A DNA stretch of 64,000 bases, taken from positions 1 through 64,000 of the forward strand of contig NZ_JAGGKH010000018.1 of assembly GCF_017873565.1 (NCBI RefSeq), written 5' to 3'. Position 1 is the first letter of the stretch, and every line of letters begins with the position of its first letter. A program made the position numbers and the translations under genes. Below are positions 45,076 to 55,167 of this stretch, in pieces. Origin of the DNA: Lederbergia galactosidilytica. GTDB lineage: Bacteria > Bacillota > Bacilli > Bacillales > Bacillaceae_C. Under the pieces are notes generated by a model. The model was not told the origin of the DNA and did no database searches. It saw only the letters and a program-made list of their open reading frames with translations.

Positions 45076-45717
45076 TTATGCCTGTTTTTCTTGTAGTTTA
45101 GCTTGTTTATATTCTAATCTCATAAATGTTCGATAGGTAATCCACATTAAAACGAAACTTGATAAACTCGCACCCATCAAGAAAATAAATACCGGTAGTA
45201 TGAAAAATATATAATACAGTGTCAAACAGGCTGCAATCGCATAAAGCGTGCGGAATGGTTGGTAAAGAGCCATCAAAATTGCATTTTTAAAATAAACAAA
45301 AAGTTTATTTTCATATTGAACATAGATGGGAAAAATATAAATTAACATGACCCCATAGATAACGGTCGCCACCAATAGAATAAACTGACTAAAAGCGGTG
45401 ATCCATTCCCCATCTAACTCTAAAAAGTTCCAGTTGACATAAAGCATATAAGCGATCATGAGGAGAATAACCCCTAAGATATTCGCCTTCAAAAATTCAC
45501 TTTTAAAGGTTTCCCAAAATGTTTTAAAAACAGGTAGATCATCCCTCCCCATCGCCCAATGACGAAAAATAGTGTACATCGCTACTGTACTCGGTCCCAA
45601 ACCAAAAATGATCAATCCGAGTAATGTAAAACAGATCCAGAGTGCATTCACATAAAGCAAAAGTAACACGGTCTCACCAAATTGATAAAAGTTGTTAAAA
45701 AGTTTGTTTTCAAACAA
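45076..45717 (-). CDS. YesL-like DUF624 membrane protein
   Basis: The 213-residue protein has five hydrophobic helices and the family-typical LIIFGLGPSTVAMYTIFR near residues 35-52. YesL-type genes accompany LplABC-type importers in Firmicutes carbohydrate loci; their molecular role is unknown. TTG start seven bases after AAAGGAGGG. Heads the three-gene group yesL-like, acetylesterase, propeller. Confidence 0.82.
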   Translation of the reverse strand: MFENKLFNNFYQFGETVLLLLYVNALWICFTLLGLIIFGLGPSTVAMYTIFRHWAMGRDDLPVFKTFWETFKSEFLKANILGVILLMIAYMLYVNWNFLELDGEWITAFSQFILLVATVIYGVMLIYIFPIYVQYENKLFVYFKNAILMALYQPFRTLYAIAACLTLYYIFFILPVFIFLMGASLSSFVLMWITYRTFMRLEYKQAKLQEKQA

Positions 45718-46258
45718 AAGCTATCCCTCCTTTCTTCCAGTTATAAACGGGGGTGCCTCCAGAAGATCTTTTTCACCGTCTTCAGAAGTTATGAAGCTAA
45801 CCAACTAAACTATCTTCGATTCTTAGCAATTTGCTTTGCGGAGATTGATTCATCATGCTTGTTTTTATCGGTGATCGAAAATAGTATGGGACGGATATCG
45901 CAAATGAATATGCTCCCTTTCCGCCCTTGCTCCAGGTTGTGTTTTATGCAGGTGTTAAGCAGTAAGAAAGTAGTGCTGGCGAAGCACAAAAGATTGCTCT
46001 TTAGGCTTGCCGCCAGACTGCGCGAAATTAATCTATGATGCAGCTCCTAATGGCTCATCAAGGCTTTTGCTAAGAGCCGAATAACTATATCATTAGCAAA
46101 ATTTTATTGTTTTTTTGATCGAAAAAGCAGCCTGCATATACGAAAACTCTCTCAGGAGATCGCAAGGTCCTGGAAAGCGCAACCTGCTCGCTTTCCAACT
46201 TCAGTAGCCCTTTTTGCTCCTCGTTGGTCTTACATATTCCGTTCATTAGGATGACTGA
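45718..46258. other. Spacer inside the sugar locus
   Basis: A 541-bp gap between the rhamnosidase gene and yesL-like gene. A plus-strand frame of 118 codons (45682-46038) overlaps the yesL-like start and is not protein-like by context. I see no known repeat; it may carry a promoter for the downstream trio. Confidence 0.4.
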
Positions 46259-48769
46259 TCATTTCATATTTTCTACGCGATAATCCGAATACCCGATTTT
46301 ATTTAACGACTCTGTTTCAAGTTCAATTTCTACTGGACCAACCAAGCCTGATCTAAGTGAGACTTGGTCCATGTGATTCGCCATACTATTGGTCACTTCT
46401 ACTTGGATAATATTGCGGCCACTCTTTAAAAAGGCGGGATCAATCTTAAATTCATAAGGTGCCCACAATTCCACCCCTATTTCCTTCTGATTGAGAGATA
46501 ACTTAGCAATTTCGTATACTTCACCTAGGTCAATCGTTAATTGCTTAATAGTATCCAAATCATCTAATTCGAAGCTATTTTCATAGATAATCGTTCCAGA
46601 AAAATACCTCATGCCTTCCCACTCATTCCATGGTTGAAGAAGTTCATCATTCACTGGAACTGGAATCTGATTGGTTTGCCATGCTTCATTTACTGTTATT
46701 TTCTTTTTCCGTAGTTCGAATGATTCTTCTATTTCTATAAATGATTCTTGATTAGGATCAACAGAATAGACAATCGATGATCTACGTGCAAGAGAAATAG
46801 GTAACATGCCATCTTCATACACTGGACATTTCTTTATCGTGGCCTTCCACGGATCCCATTTTTCAACTTTTCCTGTTTCCTTCAAACAAATTTGTCCCTC
46901 GTAATCCTCTTCCCCTTCATTTACGAGCAAATAGAAGGTATAATGTTCCTTCCGAATTTTACTAAGTCTTATTGATGGATCACTTGGGATTAAATGAAAC
47001 TCATTACGATTGGATAGTGGAATTGCCTCCAAAATTTCTTCAGGTTTCTGAATATAAGTAGCTTTCATAATGACTAAAGGAGTTTCTTTCTCATTCCAAA
47101 TAATAACTTTCCCACCATTTAATATAAATTCCTCTAATGCCTGTATAACCGGTTTTTCGATATGATGACTAGCTTCAATAACGACTACTTCATATTTTTG
47201 GTTAGCAATCCGAATAACCCCATCTTCGATTAAGCAGGAAGATTGTAAAAGCGATTCTTCCAAATAATTAAATTCAATTTGATTTTCATACAAAGGTTTC
47301 ACGATTTTCCAAGGGAGAAAATCTTCCTCACATAGAACCGCAATTGATGTTTCATTCGTACTATCAGTCATTAGCCAGCTTAAACGCTTCATATATTGCG
47401 CAAATTGTTTATAATACGGCCACCAACTATTATTGGGGCCTACATCAGGTGGTCTCTCATGACTTCGTCTCTTTCCATCAATCGAATAATAGAAAGCATG
47501 TGGACATAAAAGATTCACTCCTCTTACAAGTAACCAATCCATATACCATTTCATGTCGCCCGGACTTAAAGCCCAATCGCTTTCTTTACTGCATACACCA
47601 AGAAACTCATTGAGATTTCTGCGCCGCCCGCGGTGTCTAGCAGCATCTGCAGAGCATTTTCCCGCTGTGGAATGATGCCCCCCTACAGCTTTCCCATCTT
47701 CAGGCGCAACCCAACGCCAAACCACATCTTGACCAGGTATTTGAAAGTGTTCTAATAAACCTATATCATCACTGGCCGCCGGATGACCAGTTAATGCAAT
47801 ATCATGATCACTACACCAGCTACTAATTGGCTGATAATAAGACTCCGTCATTTTCGCATTCACGGTTTTCCGATATTGTTTTCTAACAAAAGCTGTTCGT
47901 TCGCTCCCTTCAAACCATAGCAAAGGCAAGTCCACTTCTTCATTTCCATTTCTTTTATAAAAATCTAGAAATTGATTCGTCCATGGTTTTAGTCCTCTTA
48001 GCGAGCCCCTGCCTAATATATCTGGTTCATCCGTAAACATCGCAATAATTGTATTGCCAAAGTATGGTTCCAATCTTTCATAGTAAGTATCATGTGTCAG
48101 TTGAATAAATTTCTGGACGGCAGCTGGATTTAATAAATCAGTGGAAGCTGGCGCATTCTCTTCCCCATCATCTTCTCCGAAATGAATGCCACGAATTGTT
48201 CCACGAGAAAATGTTTCAACAAAAACTAAAATAGACCAATTACCATCATCTGGCGGAGTAAATTGAACTTTCCCATCTTTTAATTCAAGCAACCGAGTTT
48301 CATGATCACAAATAATGGACTCCGATTGTTTTTTAATCGCTTGCACAGAAACAACGTTTTCATTTTTTTTCACTAAATCTAAAACAATGTTATGAGTCCC
48401 AGGCTCACAAAGGTACTCGTTCATTTTCAAACCACGACTTGCATATTCGGGATTTTCTCTTACAACCTTACCGTTTGCCGATCCTGAAGGATACATAGCC
48501 TCATCATACAAAATAACAGACATACCTAATTTCTTAGCTTCTTGCACGGCGATTTCTACAAAGGTCATAAATTCATCTGATAAATATTCGATTTCTTTAG
48601 GGATTCCCATTCTTGGATGAAGAACAAAGCCATTCACTCCTTTTTCATGAAAATCATAGATCTGTCTACAAATCTTTTCTGCTGAGAGCTCGTCATTCCA
48701 GAACCAAAAAGGGATTGGTGTAAATTCCTCAGATGGATGAAGAAACTGTTCCTGGATGGAAATGTTCAT
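46259..48769 (-). CDS. GH106-like alpha-L-rhamnosidase
   Basis: The 836-residue protein starts with a TIM-barrel region (about 20-450) with PFWFWNDELSAEKI, GVNGFVLHPRMG, LYDEAMYPSGSANG and MFTDEPDI, landmarks of GH106-type rhamnosidases and relatives. A middle beta-rich region and a C-terminal galactose-binding-like domain (about 690-820) follow. The enzyme should release L-rhamnose from pectic oligomers. No signal peptide. ATG at 48769 follows AAGGAG at nine bases. Exact substrate linkage is not certain. Confidence 0.8.
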   Translation of the reverse strand: MNISIQEQFLHPSEEFTPIPFWFWNDELSAEKICRQIYDFHEKGVNGFVLHPRMGIPKEIEYLSDEFMTFVEIAVQEAKKLGMSVILYDEAMYPSGSANGKVVRENPEYASRGLKMNEYLCEPGTHNIVLDLVKKNENVVSVQAIKKQSESIICDHETRLLELKDGKVQFTPPDDGNWSILVFVETFSRGTIRGIHFGEDDGEENAPASTDLLNPAAVQKFIQLTHDTYYERLEPYFGNTIIAMFTDEPDILGRGSLRGLKPWTNQFLDFYKRNGNEEVDLPLLWFEGSERTAFVRKQYRKTVNAKMTESYYQPISSWCSDHDIALTGHPAASDDIGLLEHFQIPGQDVVWRWVAPEDGKAVGGHHSTAGKCSADAARHRGRRRNLNEFLGVCSKESDWALSPGDMKWYMDWLLVRGVNLLCPHAFYYSIDGKRRSHERPPDVGPNNSWWPYYKQFAQYMKRLSWLMTDSTNETSIAVLCEEDFLPWKIVKPLYENQIEFNYLEESLLQSSCLIEDGVIRIANQKYEVVVIEASHHIEKPVIQALEEFILNGGKVIIWNEKETPLVIMKATYIQKPEEILEAIPLSNRNEFHLIPSDPSIRLSKIRKEHYTFYLLVNEGEEDYEGQICLKETGKVEKWDPWKATIKKCPVYEDGMLPISLARRSSIVYSVDPNQESFIEIEESFELRKKKITVNEAWQTNQIPVPVNDELLQPWNEWEGMRYFSGTIIYENSFELDDLDTIKQLTIDLGEVYEIAKLSLNQKEIGVELWAPYEFKIDPAFLKSGRNIIQVEVTNSMANHMDQVSLRSGLVGPVEIELETESLNKIGYSDYRVENMK

Positions 48770-48849
48770 TATCCACAACTCCTTACCGTTTTAACTCATT
48801 GCTAAGTTCAAATATTCTTTATCCTACGCATATACGAAAAATCATAGAA

Positions 48850-51183
48850 CTATTTTGTTGCTTTCATTTTTCTAAATTGACTTGGTGGAACACCTACTTG
48901 TTTTTTAAAGATCCGATTAAAATAACTATGTCGATAGCCGACACACTCAGATATTTCATTAATTTTCATATTCGTATTTAACAACAATTCCTTAGCCTTA
49001 TTCATCCGAAGTTCTGTAACATAATCGATAAAATTAATATTTAGTATCTTTTTAAATGATTTGCTTAATGTATAAGGAGTCGTTCCGGCAACATCAGCAC
49101 AGCTCTCTAATGAGATTTCCTCCCTATAGTGTTCATTAATATACTCAACAACCATCTCAATATGACGTTTCATTTCTATATCCAACTGTCCCTCCAATAA
49201 CTGGATATAAGGGGCAATAACTTCATCAATAATCCATTTGACCATCCATTCCGGCTCCCTAATTTGTGATAGTTCATCAAACATATTTCTTCCTTCAAAC
49301 AACTCATTTGGATGGATACCAGAATGGAGAATTTCATGTTGAATCATACTAAATAATTGCAACATCCCTGGTTGGATATTAATTTCTTGAATACCATTTT
49401 CCTTTAATTCATTTAAGAATTTCCGAATTAACTGTTCCGTTTCCTCCATCTGTCCTCTTCTAATCGCTTGAACTACTTCTCGCTCTGTTTCAAACGGATA
49501 GACTACCTTAAAGCGCTTTCCATCTTTATTCCAATTTTGTAAATTTATCATTTGATTACTATTTTCAAAGCTTCGGTATTGTCTACCTATCATGACATTT
49601 TCAAATAAATAAGGGATTTTTTTCACTTCTTTAATTGTTTCACTGATTGTGATGGTCACGTTTAATTTTAAAATATCATTAATCATATTCGTAACATCTT
49701 GTGCAAAACTATTCAGTTGCAGATTTAAATTTGTATGTATAGGAGCCACAATGAAAACACCTACAGATAAATTGTGATAATTGACAACCGTACTTTGTTC
49801 AAAATAATCTTTCACATACTCCTCAACAATATTCATAGCTGTAAACGTAATTAGACTATCATCTTTTTCTAATCCCTTTAATTCAGATTGATACATACCC
49901 GTTAATTGTATATCAATTAATAAGTATTGTTGCTCATGAAGCTTCCATCCATAGTTTTCCATTCGGGCACGTAGCTCTTGCTCTGAGTAATCATATAAAT
50001 AACCATTTCTTAGTTGTAACAGGAAGCTCTCTTTTAATTGAGGGATATGTGTTGAAAGACGTTGTTGAAGTTTTTCACTTTCAGTCGTAACCTTAATCCA
50101 GTTTTCTTTAATGATGTCAAATTCATTCTGGCTATGGTCTATACTGACAGCCGCTTCACCCACTGTGAACGCTGTCATTAATTTTTTTAATGGATTATAA
50201 ATTCGAATGGATGCAAACCAAGTCATAATAATGGCTAAAATCAATCCTGAAAAACTTACAACTAAAATAAGATTAGAGATAAAAACGATTGGAGAAGTAA
50301 TTGACGAAATTGGGGCAGCAGAAATATACAACCACTCTCCGCTAATTCTTTTCATCGTACCAAATGAGACTGAGTATTTTTCCTTCTCCCACTCTAAAGA
50401 GAACGAACCTTTTTTTGCTCCTTGTTCCAGAGCCATATCTTTTAAATTACGCACAAATTCAGATGACTTATTCGTGTTGGAAGACGCTAAAATTTCGCGA
50501 TCATCATCCAATAAAATAGTGACGCCTTCATTATAAGGTGTTAGTGTTTCTAATAATTGCAGTAGTTTATGCTCATCAATCGTTAATATAATTGCCCCGA
50601 ATGCCGGTCGGCTTACCCCCGGAATGTGATGGGATAGTATTAACTGTGCCCCGTCATTTTCATCACTTGGTTTCTGAAGTCGATTCCATTGAATCGATTG
50701 AGTTGTTTCAACAATGGAATGATAAAATAGTTTTTCTTTTTGCTCTTGGATAATATTGTAATTCGGATTGAATAACAAAGGTTGCTCGTGATCTAAGTAC
50801 AATTCAACCTTGTCAATTAATGGGTTGCTCCCTTGTAAAATTAATAACTTCTTACTAATGTCTCTAGTTTCTAAAAAATCTTTAACGAAGTTGATATCCA
50901 TTAATGAATAATCAAAGCGTGGATCAAACGCCCAATGCGACATTGAGATTTCCAGATATTCTAATTGATCAGAAATATTTATTGCTCGATCCACGATTTG
51001 ATCTTCATGGGCCCCTGTTAATTCCTTCTCCACTTTACCAATTCCGAATGAATACAAACAAAAACCTAAAATAATTCCAGGAAAGGAAGCAATAAATAAG
51101 ATTAAGATGAAATTCCCACGAAAATATCGACTCCGCCAACTTATCCCCTTTTTACTGCTCAATAGTTTTATTTTTCTAATCAA
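48850..51183 (-). CDS. Membrane-anchored AraC family regulator, YesS-like
   Basis: The 777-residue protein has an N-terminal membrane helix (about 24-45), an extracytoplasmic Cache-like sensor domain (45-295), a second helix (about 300-322), a HAMP-like/linker region, a GGDEF-like-fold middle part and a C-terminal double helix-turn-helix AraC domain (680-777; EEISLESCADVAGTTPYTLSKSFKK and EISECVGYRHSYFNRIFKKQVG). This is the YesS/LplR one-protein sensor-regulator type that controls the adjacent sugar importer. Start is uncertain: the TTG used has a GGAAGG only one base away. Confidence 0.85.
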   Translation of the reverse strand: MIRKIKLLSSKKGISWRSRYFRGNFILILFIASFPGIILGFCLYSFGIGKVEKELTGAHEDQIVDRAINISDQLEYLEISMSHWAFDPRFDYSLMDINFVKDFLETRDISKKLLILQGSNPLIDKVELYLDHEQPLLFNPNYNIIQEQKEKLFYHSIVETTQSIQWNRLQKPSDENDGAQLILSHHIPGVSRPAFGAIILTIDEHKLLQLLETLTPYNEGVTILLDDDREILASSNTNKSSEFVRNLKDMALEQGAKKGSFSLEWEKEKYSVSFGTMKRISGEWLYISAAPISSITSPIVFISNLILVVSFSGLILAIIMTWFASIRIYNPLKKLMTAFTVGEAAVSIDHSQNEFDIIKENWIKVTTESEKLQQRLSTHIPQLKESFLLQLRNGYLYDYSEQELRARMENYGWKLHEQQYLLIDIQLTGMYQSELKGLEKDDSLITFTAMNIVEEYVKDYFEQSTVVNYHNLSVGVFIVAPIHTNLNLQLNSFAQDVTNMINDILKLNVTITISETIKEVKKIPYLFENVMIGRQYRSFENSNQMINLQNWNKDGKRFKVVYPFETEREVVQAIRRGQMEETEQLIRKFLNELKENGIQEINIQPGMLQLFSMIQHEILHSGIHPNELFEGRNMFDELSQIREPEWMVKWIIDEVIAPYIQLLEGQLDIEMKRHIEMVVEYINEHYREEISLESCADVAGTTPYTLSKSFKKILNINFIDYVTELRMNKAKELLLNTNMKINEISECVGYRHSYFNRIFKKQVGVPPSQFRKMKATK

Positions 51184-51310
51184 ACCTTCCCCAACCCTTG
51201 TTTATGACATACAAGTCAGTTAGACTATCTATCTTTATTGTAAAACAAGGGATGACAAAATTCACTAAAATATTTAAATAATCTTAATTCGGTACATAGT
51301 AAGTTTTCCT

Positions 51311-52189
51311 TTATCCTTTTACTGATCCTAGCATAACTCCTTTAGCAAAATGCTTTTGTAAGAATGGATAAAATAAAAGAATGGGAACAGTCGCAATCAC
51401 AATAACCGCTAATTTGATCGATTCTTCAGGCGGTTCATATAATGTTGCTTCACTCATATCTCCAATCCCTACATTCGCCACCATAACCAATTGTTGCAAT
51501 AATAATTGAATTGGCCACTTTGTTGTATCTGTTATATATAAAAGTGCTTGGAAAAAGTCATTCCAATAAAATACCGCATAAAACAAAGTAAATGTAGCAA
51601 TAACTGGTTTGGACAATGGTAACATAACGCGCCAAAACGTTTGTATTTCAGAGCAACCATCCATTTTAGAAGCATCCTCTAACTCCTTCGGAAGTTCCTG
51701 GAAAAATGTTTTGACAATAATGACATAAAATGGGTTAATCGCAAGTGGTAAAATTAACGCCCAAAGAGAGTCAAGTAAACCTAATCCCTTCACAAGCAAA
51801 TATGTTGGAATCATTCCTCCACTAAATAACATAGAAAACAAAATTAAGTTTAAAATAACATTTCTTCCCATCATTTCTTTTCTTGATAATGGATAGGCAA
51901 ATGTTAAGGTTAAGATTAAACTAATCAATGTTCCCACGATGGTAACGAAGACAGAAACACCTAAACTTCTAACGACTGAATCTGTTGAAAAAATATATTG
52001 ATAAGCTTGTGTCGTAAAAGTCTCGGGAATAATGAAAAACGGCCTTGTCGCTAACTCGGATTCCGTTGCAAAGGACCCAGCAATAATATAAAGAAAGGGT
52101 ACGACTGTAGCTAAACCTAGTATCCCTAAGAGAATAAAATTAAAAACGTCAAAGATTCTTCCGGCCGTTGTATTATGCATCTTATGCAA
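51311..52189 (-). CDS. Sugar-oligomer ABC permease, LplC-like
   Basis: The 292-residue permease of the CUT1 type has six helices and the EAA loop ELEDASKMDGCSEIQTFWRVMLPLSKP. TTG at 52189 follows AGGAGG at nine bases. It pairs with the LplB-like permease. A 235-bp gap with a repeat separates them. No ATPase is encoded; these systems use a shared MsmX-type ATPase. Confidence 0.88.
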   Translation of the reverse strand: MHKMHNTTAGRIFDVFNFILLGILGLATVVPFLYIIAGSFATESELATRPFFIIPETFTTQAYQYIFSTDSVVRSLGVSVFVTIVGTLISLILTLTFAYPLSRKEMMGRNVILNLILFSMLFSGGMIPTYLLVKGLGLLDSLWALILPLAINPFYVIIVKTFFQELPKELEDASKMDGCSEIQTFWRVMLPLSKPVIATFTLFYAVFYWNDFFQALLYITDTTKWPIQLLLQQLVMVANVGIGDMSEATLYEPPEESIKLAVIVIATVPILLFYPFLQKHFAKGVMLGSVKG

Positions 52190-52210
52190 TCGAATCAACC
52201 TCCTATTCTT

Positions 52211-52356
52211 AAGAAAAGCGCTAACGCCTGTATAACGACGTACAAGCTTGGACCATAAAATTAAACAGCTATGGACACGATGTGTTGACCAACATCCTGT
52301 TGCTTACGCAAAAGTTGTCTTTGAAAGCTTGCAAGTGTAGAGCGCTGGAGCTGGCT
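52211..52356 (+). repeat. Intergenic repeat family 2, copy 2
   Basis: This stretch shares with 9987-10190 the ordered blocks GAAAAGCG..AACGCCTGT, ACGTACAA, TTGGnCATAA and TGACCAACATCCTGTTG, then a GCGC-GGAGCT block. The orientation is the same on the plus strand. It occupies the gap between the two permease genes. Confidence 0.65.
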
Positions 52357-52424
52357 AACACACATGCCCCCAGTCCCAAAGTAATGCTATGAAAATCTTT
52401 TACTAGCTAATTTCTTAATAGAAT

Positions 52425-53387
52425 TTAAAATAAACCACCTTGACCAAGTTTTTTGGCGAGTCGGTCTGCTCCGACGATCAGCACAATTCCAACTACGGAT
52501 TTAAAAAGCCCCACTGCTGTACTATAACTGAAAGCACCTTCTGTAATCCCAACGAAATAGACGTATGTATCAAAAACATCTGCAACACCACGGTTTAATG
52601 AGTTAGACATTAAGTAGATTTGTTGAAATCCTGTATCCAAAAAGTTTCCTAATCTTAAAATAAGCAAAATGACAATTGTACTTCTTAAAGCCGGTAAGGT
52701 GACATGCCATAGTCGCCGAAAACGACCAGCCCCATCGACAATAGCAGCTTCATATTGTTCTTGGTCTACACTTGCAAGGGCTGCCAAAAAGATTACAGTC
52801 CCCCAACCAACTTCTTTCCAAATAATTTGCACCATAATCATTGGGCGGAACCAGCTTGGACTGGAAAGAAAATCAATTTTATGTCCTAACACATTCTCTA
52901 AAATGGAGTTTACAACACCACCACTTGTTGTTAAAAATACATAACTAATACTTGCTATTATCACCCATGACATAAAATGTGGTACATAGACTAATGTTTG
53001 TACAGCGCGCTTGTAAAGGTTGATTCTTATCTCATTCAATAGCAGAGATAAAATGATCGGTGCCGGAAAGTAAAATACTAGATCATATAATGCTAGTATG
53101 AAAGTATTGCGTAATAGACGGGTGAAATCAGGATTCATAAAGAAATCTTTAAAATGCTCAAAACCTACCCATGTACTTCCTGTAAATCCTAAAAATGGGG
53201 AATAATCTTGGAAAGCAATTAACACACCCCACATAGGAAAATACTTAAAGACGACAAAATAAACAATGCCTGGCAATAACATTATATAAAGCCATTTAAA
53301 CTTTTTGATTTGCGCAATTACATTCTTTTTCTTTGGCGTTATTAACGGTTTCATTCCTGGGCTTTGTTCAAGATTTACGTTTTGCAT
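52425..53387 (-). CDS. Sugar-oligomer ABC permease, LplB-like
   Basis: The 320-residue permease has six helices and the EAA loop EQYEAAIVDGAGRFRRLWHVTLPAL. Typical LplB-type N terminus (WLYIMLLPGIVYFVVFKYFPMWG). ATG follows GGGGGGATTAA. It lies between the binding-protein gene and the LplC-like gene. Confidence 0.9.
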   Translation of the reverse strand: MQNVNLEQSPGMKPLITPKKKNVIAQIKKFKWLYIMLLPGIVYFVVFKYFPMWGVLIAFQDYSPFLGFTGSTWVGFEHFKDFFMNPDFTRLLRNTFILALYDLVFYFPAPIILSLLLNEIRINLYKRAVQTLVYVPHFMSWVIIASISYVFLTTSGGVVNSILENVLGHKIDFLSSPSWFRPMIMVQIIWKEVGWGTVIFLAALASVDQEQYEAAIVDGAGRFRRLWHVTLPALRSTIVILLILRLGNFLDTGFQQIYLMSNSLNRGVADVFDTYVYFVGITEGAFSYSTAVGLFKSVVGIVLIVGADRLAKKLGQGGLF

Positions 53388-53435
53388 TTAATCCCCCCTC
53401 AGGCTATATTTGCCGTTTTCCGATTGTAAATATAA

Positions 53436-53459
53436 GCAGGAGGTGACTTCACCACCTGC
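53436..53459 (-). terminator. Attenuating hairpin after the binding-protein gene
   Basis: A 10-bp stem with one mismatch (53436-53445 and 53450-53459, 4-base loop) lies in the gap between lplA-like and lplB-like genes. On the minus strand it is followed by TTATATTTA, a weak T-run, suitable for partial termination. Confidence 0.6.
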
Positions 53460-53471
53460 GTCTTTTATCCA

Positions 53472-55007
53472 TTATTTGTTTGTTTCTTTATATAGATTGT
53501 TAATTTCTTCTAGATAATCATTTCCACCAGATTTCTTCCATAATTCAACCGCTTCATCCAACCCTGATTCATCAATTTGTCCAACTATATACTTAATACG
53601 TGCATCTTGGATAATGTTATCTAACTGCGTTCCTTTTTTAGAATATACCTCTGAAATAAAGGCCTCTGCTGGGTTGGGAACAACAATTTCTTCATTGGCT
53701 AATTTGACTTCCTCTTCTAACTCTCTTAGTGGTGTTGTCTTAGGCGTTAAACTTTTCGCTTCAGGAAGATACATTAACATTTGGTTGAGCCCATCTAGTT
53801 CCGAAAGTAATCCAGGATTATCCTTTGTCAGGTTCTCCATTTCTCCATCAACAATCTCATAATGTTTTCCTTCAATCCCGTTCTCTGCGAGGATTTGTGC
53901 CTCTTCATCATTTAACTTATCCAAGAATTCTAAAACCTTTTTCAATTCATCCTCTGTTTTTACTTTCGTTTTAGAAACGGCAAGCATACCTGAATAACCT
54001 GATGTTGGTAAATTGTGTAACCCTGTTTCGCCTTCTACTGCGCCAATAACTGTGATTGGATCCTTATTTTCAGGATCAGCATCAATTATTTTTTCTTGAA
54101 TTCGATGTCCTTCATCTACGACATTGACTTGGACACCAGCTTTACCAGAAACTACTGGATCAGACCATTGAGCTGGATCCATGACAGCAAAATCTTCGTT
54201 CACAAGACCCTCGTCATATAATTTCTTAAAAAAGTCAAGAGCTTGCAAATAATTTTCGTGTAAAAAAGCCGGTTCTAATTCCCCTTTAGCATTTTCTCCC
54301 CATTTATTTGGAACACCGAACCATGTTTGCATAACATCCCATGGACCTTCATATTTAGAAACAACCATTCCATACGTATCGTCTTTGCCATTTCCATCTG
54401 GATCCTCTTCTTTAAACGCTTTCAGCATATTGTAAAAATCATCAATCGTTTTAGGTTCCTCTAAACCTAAATTTTCCAACCAATCTTTACGAATAATTAC
54501 ACCATTTCGACCAAGATCACGACTTCGATAAACACCATAAATATCTCCATTAACCGAACTATTGTTTAAGATAATTTCATTTGCTTGACTCAAATTAGGA
54601 TAATCTTTTAGATATGGTCCAAGTTCCCAAAACGCTCCATCTCTCACTGCACTAACAAAACTAGGTGATTTACTAGGAACATACATAATATGCGGTAAAT
54701 CTCCAGAAGATAGCGTGATATTAAATTTATCATCTAAATTACTATTTGGAACCCAGATCATCTTAATATCTGTATCCGTATAGTCCTGTAATGCTTCGAT
54801 AACTGGACTAGTTGGTTTTGGCGGTTCTGTTGTAAAAGTAGGAACGAAAACCTCCAATTGCATTCTTTCTGAATCGGAATTTCCTTTCTCCCCTTGCTTT
54901 TCCGATTGACTTGTCTCTTTACCACTACTACACCCGGCAACGAATAGTAAAGTGAATATCACTCCCACAATGAGATAACTCTTTAAAGATTTTGTATATT
55001 TTCTCAA
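53472..55007 (-). CDS. Sugar-oligomer binding lipoprotein, LplA-like
   Basis: The 511-residue extracellular solute-binding protein family 1 has a signal peptide with lipobox FVAG-C26 and a Ser/Glu/Lys-rich linker. Long family-typical regions include IIRKDWLENLGLEEPKTIDDFY and EDPDGNGKDDTYG. It should bind rhamnogalacturonan-type oligosaccharides, by context. The TTG at 55007 is chosen because GGAGGGG is correctly spaced before it; the frame's ATG lies in that site. Confidence 0.88.
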   Translation of the reverse strand: MRKYTKSLKSYLIVGVIFTLLFVAGCSSGKETSQSEKQGEKGNSDSERMQLEVFVPTFTTEPPKPTSPVIEALQDYTDTDIKMIWVPNSNLDDKFNITLSSGDLPHIMYVPSKSPSFVSAVRDGAFWELGPYLKDYPNLSQANEIILNNSSVNGDIYGVYRSRDLGRNGVIIRKDWLENLGLEEPKTIDDFYNMLKAFKEEDPDGNGKDDTYGMVVSKYEGPWDVMQTWFGVPNKWGENAKGELEPAFLHENYLQALDFFKKLYDEGLVNEDFAVMDPAQWSDPVVSGKAGVQVNVVDEGHRIQEKIIDADPENKDPITVIGAVEGETGLHNLPTSGYSGMLAVSKTKVKTEDELKKVLEFLDKLNDEEAQILAENGIEGKHYEIVDGEMENLTKDNPGLLSELDGLNQMLMYLPEAKSLTPKTTPLRELEEEVKLANEEIVVPNPAEAFISEVYSKKGTQLDNIIQDARIKYIVGQIDESGLDEAVELWKKSGGNDYLEEINNLYKETNK

Positions 55008-55070
55008 TAAAGACCCCTCCATTAATTAAGTTTTAGATACTAATGCTTTGTTAGTAACATACTTCCAATA

Positions 55071-55091
55071 TTATGACAAAACTCGCTTCAT
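55071..55091 (-). CDS. Possible six-residue leader peptide
   Basis: AGGAGG, five bases, then ATG begins a six-codon frame (M-K-R-V-L-S) ending in TAA, 64 bp before the lplA-like start. The ribosome-binding site is stronger than that of many genes in the window, but chance cannot be excluded. Confidence 0.3.
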   Translation of the reverse strand: MKRVLS

Positions 55092-55153
55092 TTCTCCCTC
55101 CTTTTATTCTTTCAATTCGGATTTAATCGTGGTGTGCCTTGCTTATTCATAAT

Positions 55154-55167
55154 TTAAAGCGTTTTCA
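55154..55167. promoter_or_regulatory. cre-like site (CcpA) upstream of the sugar locus
   Basis: TTAAAGCGTTTTCA matches the catabolite-responsive element consensus TGnAAnCGnWnnCA with one mismatch. It is about 150 bp before the lplA-like start, where carbon catabolite repression by CcpA would be expected. Confidence 0.55.

Noticed and set aside
45682-46038. 118-codon plus-strand frame in the sugar locus gap
   Set aside because: Overlaps the start of the yesL-like gene, has no start signal and unusual composition.
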